From Streptomyces sp. V3I7 (lineage in GTDB: Bacteria; Actinomycetota; Actinomycetes; Streptomycetales; Streptomycetaceae): a stretch of 64,000 nt of DNA. The position numbers and the translations under genes are program-made. The notes below the pieces were generated by a model, which was not told the origin of the DNA, searched no databases, and saw nothing but the letters and a program-made list of their open reading frames with translations. Every line of letters begins with the position of its first letter. Position 1 is the stretch's first letter. The DNA lies in assembly GCF_030817495.1 (NCBI RefSeq), contig NZ_JAUSZK010000001.1, positions 5,311,001-5,375,000 of the forward strand, in the 5' to 3' direction. Positions 47,976 through 60,728 of the stretch are shown in pieces.

Positions 47976-48464
47976 ATGAACGAAACCGCAGGTCAAGCGC
48001 CTTCCACTGCCCTCACGCCGGCCGACGCCGTCACCGCCATGGTCGAGCACTGCCTCGCCCTCGCACAGACCTGGACCGCCTGGGACGGCACGCCCGCGCA
48101 CATCGACGACCGCGTCTACACCCCGCACAAGGCGATACGCCGGCTCGCCGACCACCTGGTCGATCACCTGGCCGAAATGGAGGCACGGTTGGCGGGCGAG
48201 GCTCCGCAGCCGGACCACTGGCACGCGTCCACGATCACGACGCCCGCCGATCTCGCCCCCTTCACCGCCGAGGATCTGGACGAGGCACGCAGCCGCCTCA
48301 CCCGGCTGGCCCGGATGTGGGCCAACCGACTGGACGCCCTGACCGACGAGCAGCTCGACCGCTCGCCGGGCGACGGCTGGACCTTCCGCGAACTGGCCGA
48401 ACACCTGGAGGGGTCCCGGTACTACGCCGACGCCGTGGGCGATCTGAGCGCGCGGAGCGACTGA
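47976..48464 (+). CDS. DinB-like four-helix protein
   Basis: 162 aa. Mostly helical, with VTAMVEHCLALAQTWTAWDG early, TPHKAIRRLADHLVDHLAEMEARLAGE in the middle, and WTFRELAEHLEGSRYYADAVGDL at the end. The His residues in RRLADHLVDHL and AEHLE are placed as the metal ligands of DinB/YfiT-type proteins, though the match is loose. Likely a metal-binding thiol-S-transferase-type or stress protein; function not known. ATG 47976 is the first start. Confidence 0.6.
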   Translation: MNETAGQAPSTALTPADAVTAMVEHCLALAQTWTAWDGTPAHIDDRVYTPHKAIRRLADHLVDHLAEMEARLAGEAPQPDHWHASTITTPADLAPFTAEDLDEARSRLTRLARMWANRLDALTDEQLDRSPGDGWTFRELAEHLEGSRYYADAVGDLSARSD

Positions 48465-48654
48465 CGGACGGACGGCCGGGCCCCGGAACCAGGCCGTCCG
48501 TCAACAGGCCGGCGCACCACGCCCTCAACAGCCTGGCGCACCACTCCCGTTGAGGCGAACGGCCCCGCCCCGTTCGGCCCATCCTGGTACGGTGGGCGCT
48601 TTCCTGGGTATCACACCCTTTGGACTCTCATCATCGGCAAGGGACCGAGGAACC

Positions 48655-49104
48655 ATGGACATGGAGATCCCCGGCGAGTTGCGGCTGGCGGCCGCCGTAG
48701 TGATGGACGGGCAGGGACGTGTGCTCGTGGTGCGCCGCAGCGAGCATGAGCGGTTCCTGCCCCGGGCGTGGGGTGTGCCGTGCGGGAAGCTGGAACCGGG
48801 GGAGAGCCCCGAGGACGGCGCGCTGCGCGAGCTCAAGGAGGAGACCGGGCTGCTCGGCGAGGTGCTGTGCAGTGTGGGTCACTCCAGATTCGTCAGCGAG
48901 TACCGGGGACGCCAGGTCGTGAACCGCCAGGAGAACTTCCTTGTCGCGCCGCTGAGTCGGCACGTCGTCCTGCCCGAGCCCGACCAGGCGTACGCCTGGC
49001 TCGGCGCGGACGAGCTGCCCCGTTTCGATCTCGACGCGTACAACCGCAGGATCATCGAGAAGGCGTTCAGGAGTCTGGCGACGAGCTCCGGAGCAGCTCG
49101 GTGA
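48655..49104 (+). CDS. NUDIX hydrolase
   Basis: 149 aa from ATG 48655 (GAGG upstream). The complete NUDIX box reads GKLEPGESPEDGALRELKEETGL, fitting Gx5Ex7REUxEExGU. It would hydrolyse a nucleoside diphosphate linked to another group X; the substrate is unknown. A downstream QENFLVAPLSRHVVLPEPDQAYAW segment is typical of MutT-like members. Its 3' end overlaps the end of the convergent cupin-like gene by 38 bp. Confidence 0.92.
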   Translation: MDMEIPGELRLAAAVVMDGQGRVLVVRRSEHERFLPRAWGVPCGKLEPGESPEDGALRELKEETGLLGEVLCSVGHSRFVSEYRGRQVVNRQENFLVAPLSRHVVLPEPDQAYAWLGADELPRFDLDAYNRRIIEKAFRSLATSSGAAR

Positions 49105-49834
49105 GGTCGTTCAGCGCGGCCAGATAGCCCTCGGCGTCCAGCGGATCCTTGGCCACCGCGTCCGGATGCGGTCCGGCCGCCGTGAACACGTCCGTACGGA
49201 GCCGCCGTTGGGCGCCCGCCTCCAGGAACAGTGTCACCGTCGGCTCGTCCGTGTCGCACCAGGCGCGGTGCAGGGTGTGCGCCGGCAGGGCGTAGGAGCT
49301 GCCCGCCGCGTACCGGCCCAGATGCGTCATCCGCAGCCGCGCCCGCCCCACGTGCTCCAGCAGCCAGTCCGCGTCCCCGTCCGACAGGGATTCGACGTAC
49401 TGGTCCGCGGCGAACCCGCTCCCGCTGTTCCCGTCCTCGCTGTTCCCGTCCTCGTGAACCGCCTCGTACAGCTCCATCACGAGGCGGCCCCGCACGATGT
49501 AAGACCCCAGCGGGGAACGGTGGTTGTGGACGTCCTCCTTGCCGACCGCACCGACGCCCGGGTGCCAGACGTGGGCGCGCAGCATGAATTGGGGGCTGCC
49601 GTCGAGCAGCAGCAGCTTGTCGAAGCCGAGGATGTGCCGGTACGACAGCAGGGCGCACCCCTCCGGGGCGCCGACGCCCGAGGCGAGGTCGGCGATGAGC
49701 TCCGACAGCCGCTCAGGGGCGCCCAGTTCGGTCACGACGGTCCAGGCCGCGGCCACCATCTCCCGCTCGGACAGTCCGCCGTGCAGCGTCCGGGTCAGCA
49801 GCTCGCGCGCGGCTGAGGCCTGTCGACCGCCCAT
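49067..49834 (-). CDS. cupin-like protein of unknown function
   Basis: 255 aa from ATG 49834. A helical N-terminal 60 residues, then a beta-rich part with HVWHPGVGAVGKEDVHNHRSPLGSYIVRGRLVMELYEAVHE, a plausible metal-binding cupin site (HNH). The later SYALPAHTLHRAWCDTDEPTVTLFLEAG would hold the second cupin motif. A 15-base tandem duplication gives EDGNSEDGNS inside the protein (49422-49452). It resembles cysteine-dioxygenase-like or unknown-function cupins. It is followed 37 bp on by the toroid gene on the same strand upstream, so the two may be one operon. Confidence 0.65.
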   Translation of the reverse strand: MGGRQASAARELLTRTLHGGLSEREMVAAAWTVVTELGAPERLSELIADLASGVGAPEGCALLSYRHILGFDKLLLLDGSPQFMLRAHVWHPGVGAVGKEDVHNHRSPLGSYIVRGRLVMELYEAVHEDGNSEDGNSGSGFAADQYVESLSDGDADWLLEHVGRARLRMTHLGRYAAGSSYALPAHTLHRAWCDTDEPTVTLFLEAGAQRRLRTDVFTAAGPHPDAVAKDPLDAEGYLAALNDLTELLRSSSPDS

Positions 49835-49871
49835 GTGTCCATCCCCCGACTTCGCCTCGTACGAGTGGAAT

Positions 49872-51284
49872 TCACTGCTCCGACACCTGACGCAGCCGCG
49901 AAGGCTCCGCCTGCTCCGGCCGGCCAGGTTGGTAAATCCATACGGCATGCCCCCGGAGCGCCGAAAGGCCTTGATAGGTCATCCACATCGGGCGGCGCAG
50001 TTCGCTCCCGTCGCCCCGGTCCCAGCTCCAGATGCCGTCCGTCTGCCCGGCCCACACGGCGGCGAACGCCCCGTCGAGCCGCTCGCGCCACTGCGCCTCC
50101 ATCCCCTCCGCGAGGGCGACCTCCCGGGCGCCCGGCGTGGTCAGGGCGCGCACCAGCCAGGTGGCCGTGAAGTGCCGTACGTACAGCACCTCGTGGTGGG
50201 TGGGGTCGTCGGAGCGCGGCCGGCGGACCTCCTCGCGCAGCTTCGTCACGTCCGGGCAGGCGTCGTGCCGGGTGTCCGGGCAGGCCAGCAGCCAGCGCAC
50301 CCCGTCCTGCCGGGCCGCCCGTGCCGCCGCCGTCTCGCCCAGCACGCGGGCCGCCCGGTCGAGGGCGACGACCGCCTGGGCGGTGTGCAGCGGGGACGGG
50401 TCGCCGTACGGCGCGTGGAGGCGGTAGCCCCAGCAGCGCAGATGCTCGCGGTCCGGGTCGTCGATCGCGCCCTCGACCAGGGACTCGCACAGCAGGGGGA
50501 GCGGCGCCGAGTGGGGCGCGGCGCGCAGCAGACCGCGCAGCACCGTCGTGACGACGTGCGTCGACTCCCGCCCCGCCGGGTCGAGTTCGGGAGTGAAGCC
50601 CGCGCCGCACCGGGCGACCTCCGCCGCCAGCCGTTCACTGGACGACCCGGCCCGCGCCAGCGCGCCCAGCACCAGCGCCGTGATCTCGGGCCGGGCCACC
50701 GAACCCTGCGTCCGCGCCGACCAGCCGCCGTCCGGCAGCCGCAGCCGCCACAGCGTGTCCACCAGGTCGCCGGTGCTCAACCGCCCGTCGGGCACGTTCA
50801 GATCGAGCATCATGTGCAGGCCGTACGCCGTGCTGAGCGCCGTGGGCGACGACGAGGCGCCCTCGCCCAGCGAGTGCGACCAGCCGGTGAGCTTCCCCCG
50901 CACCGGATCGTCGAACTCGGTCTTCTCACCCACGAGCGCCTCGTACGCGGCGGCGAACACCTCGGGCAGCGGGCCCGGACCGGCGGTCGCCGGAGGGACG
51001 AGAACCGGGGGAGCCCCCACCGCGATGTGACGGCCGGTGCGTGCACGAGCCCGCAGCAACGCCGCCGCCAGCCAGGCGGCCAGGCCGACGGCGACACCGC
51101 TCACCCCGGACACGAGCCACTTGGCGAAATCGCCGCCGAGGGAGTCGGGCAGCACCCCGAGCAGCGCCTGGAACACGCCGTACCCGGCCGCCGCGCACCC
51201 GAGACTGCCCAGCCATCCCACGAACCGCTCCGGCGGCGATTCGCTCGCGTCCGGGAGCACCGCCTCCGGTTCCCCCGCTCTCAC
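49872..51284 (-). CDS. prenyltransferase/squalene-cyclase-like toroid protein, membrane-anchored
   Basis: About 470 aa from GTG 51284; a longer in-frame GTG at 51341 gives 489. Two hydrophobic helices near the N terminus (WLGSLGCAAAGYGVFQALLGVL and WLVSGVSGVAVGLAAWLAAALL) are followed by an alpha/alpha toroid with QW-like repeats: TLWRLRLPDGGWSA, LRCWGYRLHAPYG, GIWSWDRGDGSELRRPMWMTYQGL. The repeats resemble terpene-cyclase/prenyltransferase C-terminal folds, but the catalytic DxDD or DDxxD motifs are not evident. A membrane-anchored binding or regulatory role seems more likely than cyclisation. It directly precedes the insertion sequence. Confidence 0.68.
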   Translation of the reverse strand: MRAGEPEAVLPDASESPPERFVGWLGSLGCAAAGYGVFQALLGVLPDSLGGDFAKWLVSGVSGVAVGLAAWLAAALLRARARTGRHIAVGAPPVLVPPATAGPGPLPEVFAAAYEALVGEKTEFDDPVRGKLTGWSHSLGEGASSSPTALSTAYGLHMMLDLNVPDGRLSTGDLVDTLWRLRLPDGGWSARTQGSVARPEITALVLGALARAGSSSERLAAEVARCGAGFTPELDPAGRESTHVVTTVLRGLLRAAPHSAPLPLLCESLVEGAIDDPDREHLRCWGYRLHAPYGDPSPLHTAQAVVALDRAARVLGETAAARAARQDGVRWLLACPDTRHDACPDVTKLREEVRRPRSDDPTHHEVLYVRHFTATWLVRALTTPGAREVALAEGMEAQWRERLDGAFAAVWAGQTDGIWSWDRGDGSELRRPMWMTYQGLSALRGHAVWIYQPGRPEQAEPSRLRQVSEQ

Positions 51285-51386
51285 ACCCCCGCGACCAAGC
51301 TGTTGTGGGAACAAGGCCGGCTCCCTCCCCCAGGGCGGCACATGACGCCTGCGATGCGCCCAGTCTAAGAACTCCTATCGGAATGC

Positions 51387-51845
51387 TCAGGAGTCGATCT
51401 CCCAGTGGAGAGCGCCAGTCTGAGCGGATGCCTCCAGGATCTTCACGAGTGCTGCTGTCGGATCCGTGCCCGGCGGGAGGTCCACCGCGAGGTAGGTCCC
51501 CTGGAGCCATTCGTGGGGCAAGCCGGCCTCAATGGTGCTGTCGTGCAGGAGTTCGTGCAGCTGGTCCCGATCTGGGTGGTCGATGACGAGAGCGACCCGG
51601 AGGGTCCGGTGGCCGGATTTCTCCAGCACGGCGGTTACGAGGTGGTTGCTGTCTATGGCCACCACGTCGCGGTAGCAGATGCCGTAGGTGAAGAAGGGCA
51701 GACACGCCACCTCGAACCGGTCAGGCGCGAGCTGCTGGGTCCAAAGCTGCTCGCGCCAGCCGTCCTCCCGATCCGACAGATCAGCGTGGATCATGTAGTT
51801 GCTGGGACCTCGGCCGATCGGGTCCTCGTGCGTGATGATGGTGAT
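51387..51845 (-). CDS. DUF4265 protein, likely passenger inside the insertion sequence
   Basis: About 152 aa if started at 51845, or 135 aa from the first ATG (51794). Family features: HEDPIGRGPSNYMIHADLSD, then EQLWTQQLAPDRFEVACLPFFTYGICYRDVVAID and VLEKSGHRTLRVAL. The conserved HEDP segment lies before the first ATG. A perfect AGGAGG (51852-51857) sits six bases before an ATC codon at 51845, so the start codon may be ATC or mutated. The ATG at 51794 overlaps the transposase stop (ATGA). The stop codon at 51387 is at the inner edge of the left inverted repeat. Function of DUF4265 is not known. Confidence 0.65.
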   Translation of the reverse strand: MTIITHEDPIGRGPSNYMIHADLSDREDGWREQLWTQQLAPDRFEVACLPFFTYGICYRDVVAIDSNHLVTAVLEKSGHRTLRVALVIDHPDRDQLHELLHDSTIEAGLPHEWLQGTYLAVDLPPGTDPTAALVKILEASAQTGALHWEIDS

Positions 51846-52722
51846 GGTGTGCCTCCTGGAGCCGGATCCCGACCTCGAGATCCTGCACCAGCCGCCTCGG
51901 CCGGAACCAGGCGGGGCGAGTTCAGGCGTCGCCAACAGATGAGAGCGCATCCGAGGGTGAGGAATGCCTCGTGGATGTCGTCGCGGATCTCCCAGCGGAT
52001 CCGCAGGCGGCGGAACCAGTGCAGGTGGGCAAACGCGCGCTCCACGACCCAGCGTTGGGTGCCGAGCCCGGAGCCATGTTCGGTGCCCCGGCGGGCGATC
52101 AGCGGCTTCACGCCGAGATCCCAGACCAGGCGACGGTACTTGTCATGGTCGTAACCGCGGTCGGCCAGCAGCACGTCCGGGCGGCGTCGGGGTCGACCGC
52201 GCTTGCCCCGCACCGGCGGCACGGTTTGGAGGAGCGGGATCAGCTGGGTGACGTCGTTGCGGTTACCGCCGGTCAAGGTGGCAGCGAGCGGGATGCCGGT
52301 AGCGTCGGTGATCAGGTGATGCTTGCTGCCCGTCCTGCCCCGGTCAACAGGGCTTCGTCCCGTCTTCGAGCCCCCTTTAGCGCTCGGATGTGGGAGCCGT
52401 CGACGGCCGCCCGGGAGAAGTCCAGGACGTTGGCGCTGCGGAGCTTGGCAAGGAGGACCTCATGCAGCCGGGGCCACACCCCGGCCTCAGTCCACTCGGC
52501 CAGCCGCCGCCAGCAGGTCATGCCCGAGCCGAAGCCGAGCTCCTGTGGCAGATGTTCCCAGGCGATCCCGGTGTGCAGGACGAACAGGATGCCCTGGAAC
52601 ACCAACCGGTCCGGATGCCGCTTGCGCCCAGGATGATGGGCCCGACGCTCTACCTTCGGCAACAGCGGCTCCACCACCGCCCACAACTCGTCGTCAACTT
52701 CCCACGGCTTCGGCCGAGCCAC
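51791..52722 (-). CDS. IS5-family transposase made by -1 frameshift (two overlapping frames)
   Basis: Frame A (52312-52722) starts MARPKPWEVDDELWAVVEPLLPKVE and carries the first catalytic Asp in AVDGSHIRALKG. Frame B (from about 52372 down to 51791) contains KHHLITDATGIPLAATLTGGNRND, the second Asp in LLADRGYDHDKYRRL, and the catalytic Glu in RWVVERAFAHLHWFRRLRIRWE. A -1 shift at A AAG GGG (52372-52378) joins them into one protein of about 310 aa. The end runs about 40 residues beyond the usual stop, into the start of the DUF4265 gene. This looks like programmed frameshifting, not decay. Confidence 0.85.
52372..52378 (-). promoter_or_regulatory. -1 slippery heptamer AAAGGGG in transposase gene
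   Basis: In the zero frame the minus strand reads A AAG GGG, the X XXY YYZ form of a -1 slip site, placed exactly where frame A must pass into frame B after AVDGSHIRALK. Twenty codons later frame A ends in TGA. The GC-rich sequence after it could stimulate slippage. Confidence 0.65.
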
Positions 52723-52796
52723 CCCGCACCCCCAGATCGCTGATCCCGGAGTGATCCAACCATCTCGAAGATCATTTCGTTAGGAGTTCTAAGTCG

Positions 52797-53531
52797 TCAA
52801 CCACGCCCCCGGCTCGTGACCGGAACGAGTGTCTTTACAAGCAAGTCGGCGCAATCCACGGGGTGTTCCATCACGCCGAGATGCCCACCGGGGAACTCGG
52901 CGAACCGGCCACCGGTCCGCCGGGCCACGACCTCGGCGGTCCGGTAGAGAGCTCCGCCGCGCGAGTCGGCACCGGCGGCGACGGTGAGCCGGGACGGATC
53001 CGCGGGAGCGAGCGGCGTGTACGCCGTGAAGGGACGCAGGACGTGCGCGAAGAAGACGCCCATGGGCGTGGCCGACTCACCCTCGCTGGCGAGCGGTTCG
53101 CCCCGCTGTGCCTCCAACTGCTCGATCAGAGACTCCCGTTCACGCGCACCGTCCGGCAGCACGGTCACACAAGCCGGCTCGTGCGCCACCACGTGCGCCA
53201 GCCGCTCCGGGTACCGGGCGAGCAGGTCGAGGACGACGACGCCCCCGGCGCTGAAGCCCATGACGTACGCGGACTCCCACGCCGGCAGCACCTCCTCCAG
53301 CACCCGCCGGGCCCCGTCGCTCCAGTCCTCCACCCGCTGCTCCCCGACCGGCAGCCCGAGCCGCCCATGGGCGAGCCCGAGCGGGTCGTACGTCACCACG
53401 GTGAACCACGCCGCCAGCCGCGCCGCCATCGGTTCGAGCCCCATGGGGTGCCCGGCGCCACCGGGGACGAGGAGCAGGACGGGCCCGGCGCCCGTGATGT
53501 CGTAACTGGGCACGTGGGGCTGCTCGTTCAT
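52797..53531 (-). CDS. alpha/beta-hydrolase fold protein
   Basis: 244 aa. Nucleophile elbow GFSAGGVV (Ser near 95), oxyanion start LLLVPGGAGHPMGLEPMA, and the C-terminal His in FPGGHLGVMEHP; an acidic residue in the strand before supplies the triad. It hydrolyses an ester, amide or similar bond; the substrate is unknown. Start ATG 53531. Its stop lies 4 bp from the target repeat of the insertion sequence, so the element landed just past this gene without breaking it. Confidence 0.88.
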   Translation of the reverse strand: MNEQPHVPSYDITGAGPVLLLVPGGAGHPMGLEPMAARLAAWFTVVTYDPLGLAHGRLGLPVGEQRVEDWSDGARRVLEEVLPAWESAYVMGFSAGGVVVLDLLARYPERLAHVVAHEPACVTVLPDGARERESLIEQLEAQRGEPLASEGESATPMGVFFAHVLRPFTAYTPLAPADPSRLTVAAGADSRGGALYRTAEVVARRTGGRFAEFPGGHLGVMEHPVDCADLLVKTLVPVTSRGRG

Positions 53532-53642
53532 TGCTCTCTGTTCCCTTCGGCCGTGACGGGTGCCTCGCCAGGGAGCCTGTATATCCCGCCTCGCAACTGC
53601 CCCGCAGGAAATAAGAGGTGGTGAGCGTCGTGCCGGGGGCGA

Positions 53643-57973
<4,331 letters not shown>

Positions 57974-57981
57974 TCACTTCC

Positions 57982-59031
57982 TTGCCCGATGCACCGCCAC
58001 CCGCGTCAACGCCCGCTTCAGCGTCCGGTTCGCGTCCCCGAGCGCTGTTCGCCATGACCGCCCGCAACCTCCCCCACCTCTTCCCGCCCGCCACGCTGGC
58101 GCGGCTGCGCGCGGGCGTGGACATCGAACCCGCCCTGGTAGCCGAGGACTTCACCGATCCATGCGTACGTGACACCCTGGCCCGCACCGAGATCCTCCTC
58201 ACCGGCTGGGGCTGCCCCCGCCTCGACACCGCGGTCCTCGACGCGGCACCCCGGTTGCGGGCGGTGCTCCATGCGGCGGGCTCGGTCAAGGAGTTCACCA
58301 CTCCCGAGTTCTGGCGGCGCGGCATCCCGGTCTCGTCGGCGTCCGCAGCCAACGCGCAGCCCGTCGCCGAGTACACCCTCGCGATGATCCTGCTGGCCGG
58401 GAAGAACGTCCTCGCCGCCCGCGACCTGGTCCGCGCCCGCCGCGGCTTCCCGCCCGGCGAGATCGCCCCCGGCATCGGCAACAACGGCCGCCGCGTCGGC
58501 GTCATCGGCGCCTCCCGCACCGGCCGCCGTCTCATCGAGCTGCTGCGCCCGTACGACCTCGCGGTACGCCTCACCGACCCGTACGCCGGCCCGGCCGACG
58601 CCGCCCGTCTCGGCGTACCCCTGCTGCCGCTGGACGAGCTGCTGCGCACCTCGGACATCGTCACCGTGCACGCTCCGCTGACTCCGGAGACCCGGCACCT
58701 CCTCGGTGCCCGCGAACTCGCCCTGATGCGGCCGGGATCGGTCCTGATCAACACCGCGCGCGGCGGGCTCCTCGACCACGACGCCCTGATCGCCGAGCTG
58801 AGCACCGGCCGCCTGAGCGCCGTCCTCGACGTCACCGACCCCGAACCCCTGCCCCCGGAGTCGCCCCTCTACGACCTCCCCAACGCCTTCCTCACCCCCC
58901 ACCTCGCCGGCTCGCAGGGCAATGAACTGCCCCGGCTCGGTCTGACGGTCGTGGAGGAGGTGGAACGGCTCCTGTCGGGAGAGCCGCTGCTGCACGCGGT
59001 CGACCCCGCGGCGCTGGAACGGTCGGCGTGA
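57982..59031 (+). CDS. D-isomer-specific 2-hydroxyacid dehydrogenase
   Basis: 349 aa from TTG 57982, with GGAAGG eight bases upstream; ATG 58054 is the first ATG, but the preceding RPRALFAM looks conserved. The NAD-binding domain carries GRRVGVIGASRTGRRLIELL; catalytic Arg is in LINTARGGLLDHDALI (also the nucleotide ribose region), Glu in DVTDPEPLP, and His in PHLAGSQGNE. It reduces a 2-oxo acid to a 2-hydroxy acid. The pair with alditol oxidase is divergent, sharing about 107 bp of promoter region. Confidence 0.88.
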   Translation: MPDAPPPASTPASASGSRPRALFAMTARNLPHLFPPATLARLRAGVDIEPALVAEDFTDPCVRDTLARTEILLTGWGCPRLDTAVLDAAPRLRAVLHAAGSVKEFTTPEFWRRGIPVSSASAANAQPVAEYTLAMILLAGKNVLAARDLVRARRGFPPGEIAPGIGNNGRRVGVIGASRTGRRLIELLRPYDLAVRLTDPYAGPADAARLGVPLLPLDELLRTSDIVTVHAPLTPETRHLLGARELALMRPGSVLINTARGGLLDHDALIAELSTGRLSAVLDVTDPEPLPPESPLYDLPNAFLTPHLAGSQGNELPRLGLTVVEEVERLLSGEPLLHAVDPAALERSA

Positions 59032-59197
59032 CGGGCCGTAGCGGAGAACCGTACGGGTGACTCCCGCCCCCGACCGCCCTCACCCCCTACGCCCACTTGC
59101 GCGCCACAAGGGGACCCGGCACCGCGGACATGGGGGTGGAGGCATACCGTGAGGAGGCGAACGCAGAGCCGGGAGCAGAGCCGGGAGGAGAGTCGGG

Positions 59198-60535
59198 ATG
59201 GGCAGCCGTACCGCGCTGGTCGAGGGTCTGATGGAGCGGTTCCCGCACGTACCCCGGGAAGCGGTGTTCAAAGAAGACCTGCTCAGGGGCGGTGTCGCCT
59301 TCGACGCGTCCGCGCTCTCCGACAACGAGGGCGGCGAGGTCAAGCCGAAGTCGTACTTCATCTTCTCCTTCGACCACGGCACCCTGCCCGAGCTCGGCGA
59401 GGCCGCGCTGCGGCGGCCGCCGGAGGAGATCATCCTGACCGGCGGACCGTACGACCTGCGCCGCACCGTCGTCTCCGTGCGCGTGAACCCCGCATCGCCG
59501 TACCGTGTCGCCGCCGACGAGGAGGGGCTGCTCGGGCTGTACCTCGACGGGAAGCGGATCGCCGACGTCGGCGTGCCGCCCATGCCGGAGTACTACCGGC
59601 ACACGCTCTCCAACGGGAAGTCCGTGATGGAGGTGGCCCCGACCATCCAGTGGGGCTACCTCATCTATCTCACCGTCTTCCGCGTCTGCCAGTACTTCGG
59701 CGCCAAGGAGGAGTGCCAGTACTGCGACATCAACCACAACTGGCGCCAGCACAAGGCCGCCGGGCGTCCGTACACCGGTGTCAAGGACGTCGAGGAGGTC
59801 CTCGAGGCCCTGGAGATCATCGACCGGTACGACACCCAGAAGGCGTCCACCGCCTACACCCTCACCGGCGGCGCGATCACCAAGACGGTCGGCGGGCGCG
59901 ACGAGGCTGACTTCTACGGGCGGTATGCCAAGGCCATCGAGGAGCGCTTCCCGGGCCGCTGGATCGGCAAGGTGGTCGCGCAGGCGCTGCCGCGTGACGA
60001 CGTGCAGCGGTTCAAGGACTACGGCGTGCGGATCTACCACCCCAACTACGAGGTGTGGGACCGGCGTCTGTTCGAGCTGTACTGCCCGGGCAAGGAGCGC
60101 TACGTCGGCCGCGACGAGTGGCACAAGCGGATCCTCGACTCGACGGAGGTCTTCGGCGCGCGCAATGTCATCCCCAACTTCGTCGCGGGCGTGGAGATGG
60201 CCGAGCCCTTCGGCTTCACCACCGTCGACGAGGCCATCGCGTCCACCACCGAGGGCCTGCGCTTCTTCATGTCGCACGGCATCACGCCCCGCTTCACCAC
60301 CTGGTGCCCCGAGCCCACGACGCCGCTCGGCAAGGCCAACCCGCAGGGCGCGCCGCTGGAGTACCACATCCGGCTCCTGGAGGCCTACCGCGCCACGATG
60401 GACGACTTCGGCCTGTCCTCGCCCCCCGGCTACGGCCCGCCCGGACCGGGGCGCGCGGTCTTCTCCGTGAGCTCCTTCATGGACAGCCTCCCGGCGCAGG
60501 AGCCGACGGGCGCGGAGGAACCCGCGCAGGTGTAG
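59198..60535 (+). CDS. radical SAM protein with unusual CX8CX2C cluster spacing
   Basis: 445 aa from ATG 59198. The cluster Cys are in VCQYFGAKEECQYCDIN: first Cys, eight residues, second Cys, two residues (aromatic before the last Cys), third Cys. The usual spacing is CX3CX2C. Later blocks are TGGAITKTVGG (SAM-binding GGE-like), ERFPGRWIGKVVAQALP, NYEVWDRRLFELYCPGKERYVGRDEWHKRILDSTEVFG, and FTTWCPEPTTPLGKANPQGAPLEYHIRLLEAYR. The N-terminal 160 residues form an unrecognised domain. It may carry out an uncharacterised radical reaction. No partner gene is obvious. Confidence 0.8.
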   Translation: MGSRTALVEGLMERFPHVPREAVFKEDLLRGGVAFDASALSDNEGGEVKPKSYFIFSFDHGTLPELGEAALRRPPEEIILTGGPYDLRRTVVSVRVNPASPYRVAADEEGLLGLYLDGKRIADVGVPPMPEYYRHTLSNGKSVMEVAPTIQWGYLIYLTVFRVCQYFGAKEECQYCDINHNWRQHKAAGRPYTGVKDVEEVLEALEIIDRYDTQKASTAYTLTGGAITKTVGGRDEADFYGRYAKAIEERFPGRWIGKVVAQALPRDDVQRFKDYGVRIYHPNYEVWDRRLFELYCPGKERYVGRDEWHKRILDSTEVFGARNVIPNFVAGVEMAEPFGFTTVDEAIASTTEGLRFFMSHGITPRFTTWCPEPTTPLGKANPQGAPLEYHIRLLEAYRATMDDFGLSSPPGYGPPGPGRAVFSVSSFMDSLPAQEPTGAEEPAQV

Positions 60536-60728
60536 CGCGGTGAGGGACGGGTGGCGGTACGAACGGAGAGCATCGTTCCTACGACCACTCGTAACCGGAT
60601 TCGCCGACCCCGCTTGTCAGTTGTGTCGAGGACGTGAAAGGCTCCCTCTCTGCCGCGAGGGTCATCCAACTCCGTTGCTACCCCGGTGAGTTGACCTCGC
60701 TCGTGCATGCCGTGGATGCAGGAGACCG

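Larger units (their letters stand above)
51369..52789. mobile_element. IS5-group (IS427-like) insertion sequence carrying a DUF4265 gene
   Basis: Terminal inverted repeats are GAACTCCTATCGGAATGCTC at 51369-51388 and its near complement at 52770-52789 (16-17 of 20 positions). TAA directly flanks both ends (51366-51368 and 52790-52792), fitting a 3-bp target duplication. Between them are a transposase read by frameshift (51791-52722) and a DUF4265 gene (51387-51845), both on the minus strand. The 1,421 bp length is more than the 850-950 usual for this group; the excess is the DUF4265 part. The element lies just 4 bp past the stop of the hydrolase gene (52797). Confidence 0.72.

Noticed and set aside
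52312..52722. Transposase frame break as a disabling mutation
   Set aside because: The junction is a canonical -1 slippery heptamer at the exact crossover, so programmed frameshifting is more likely.
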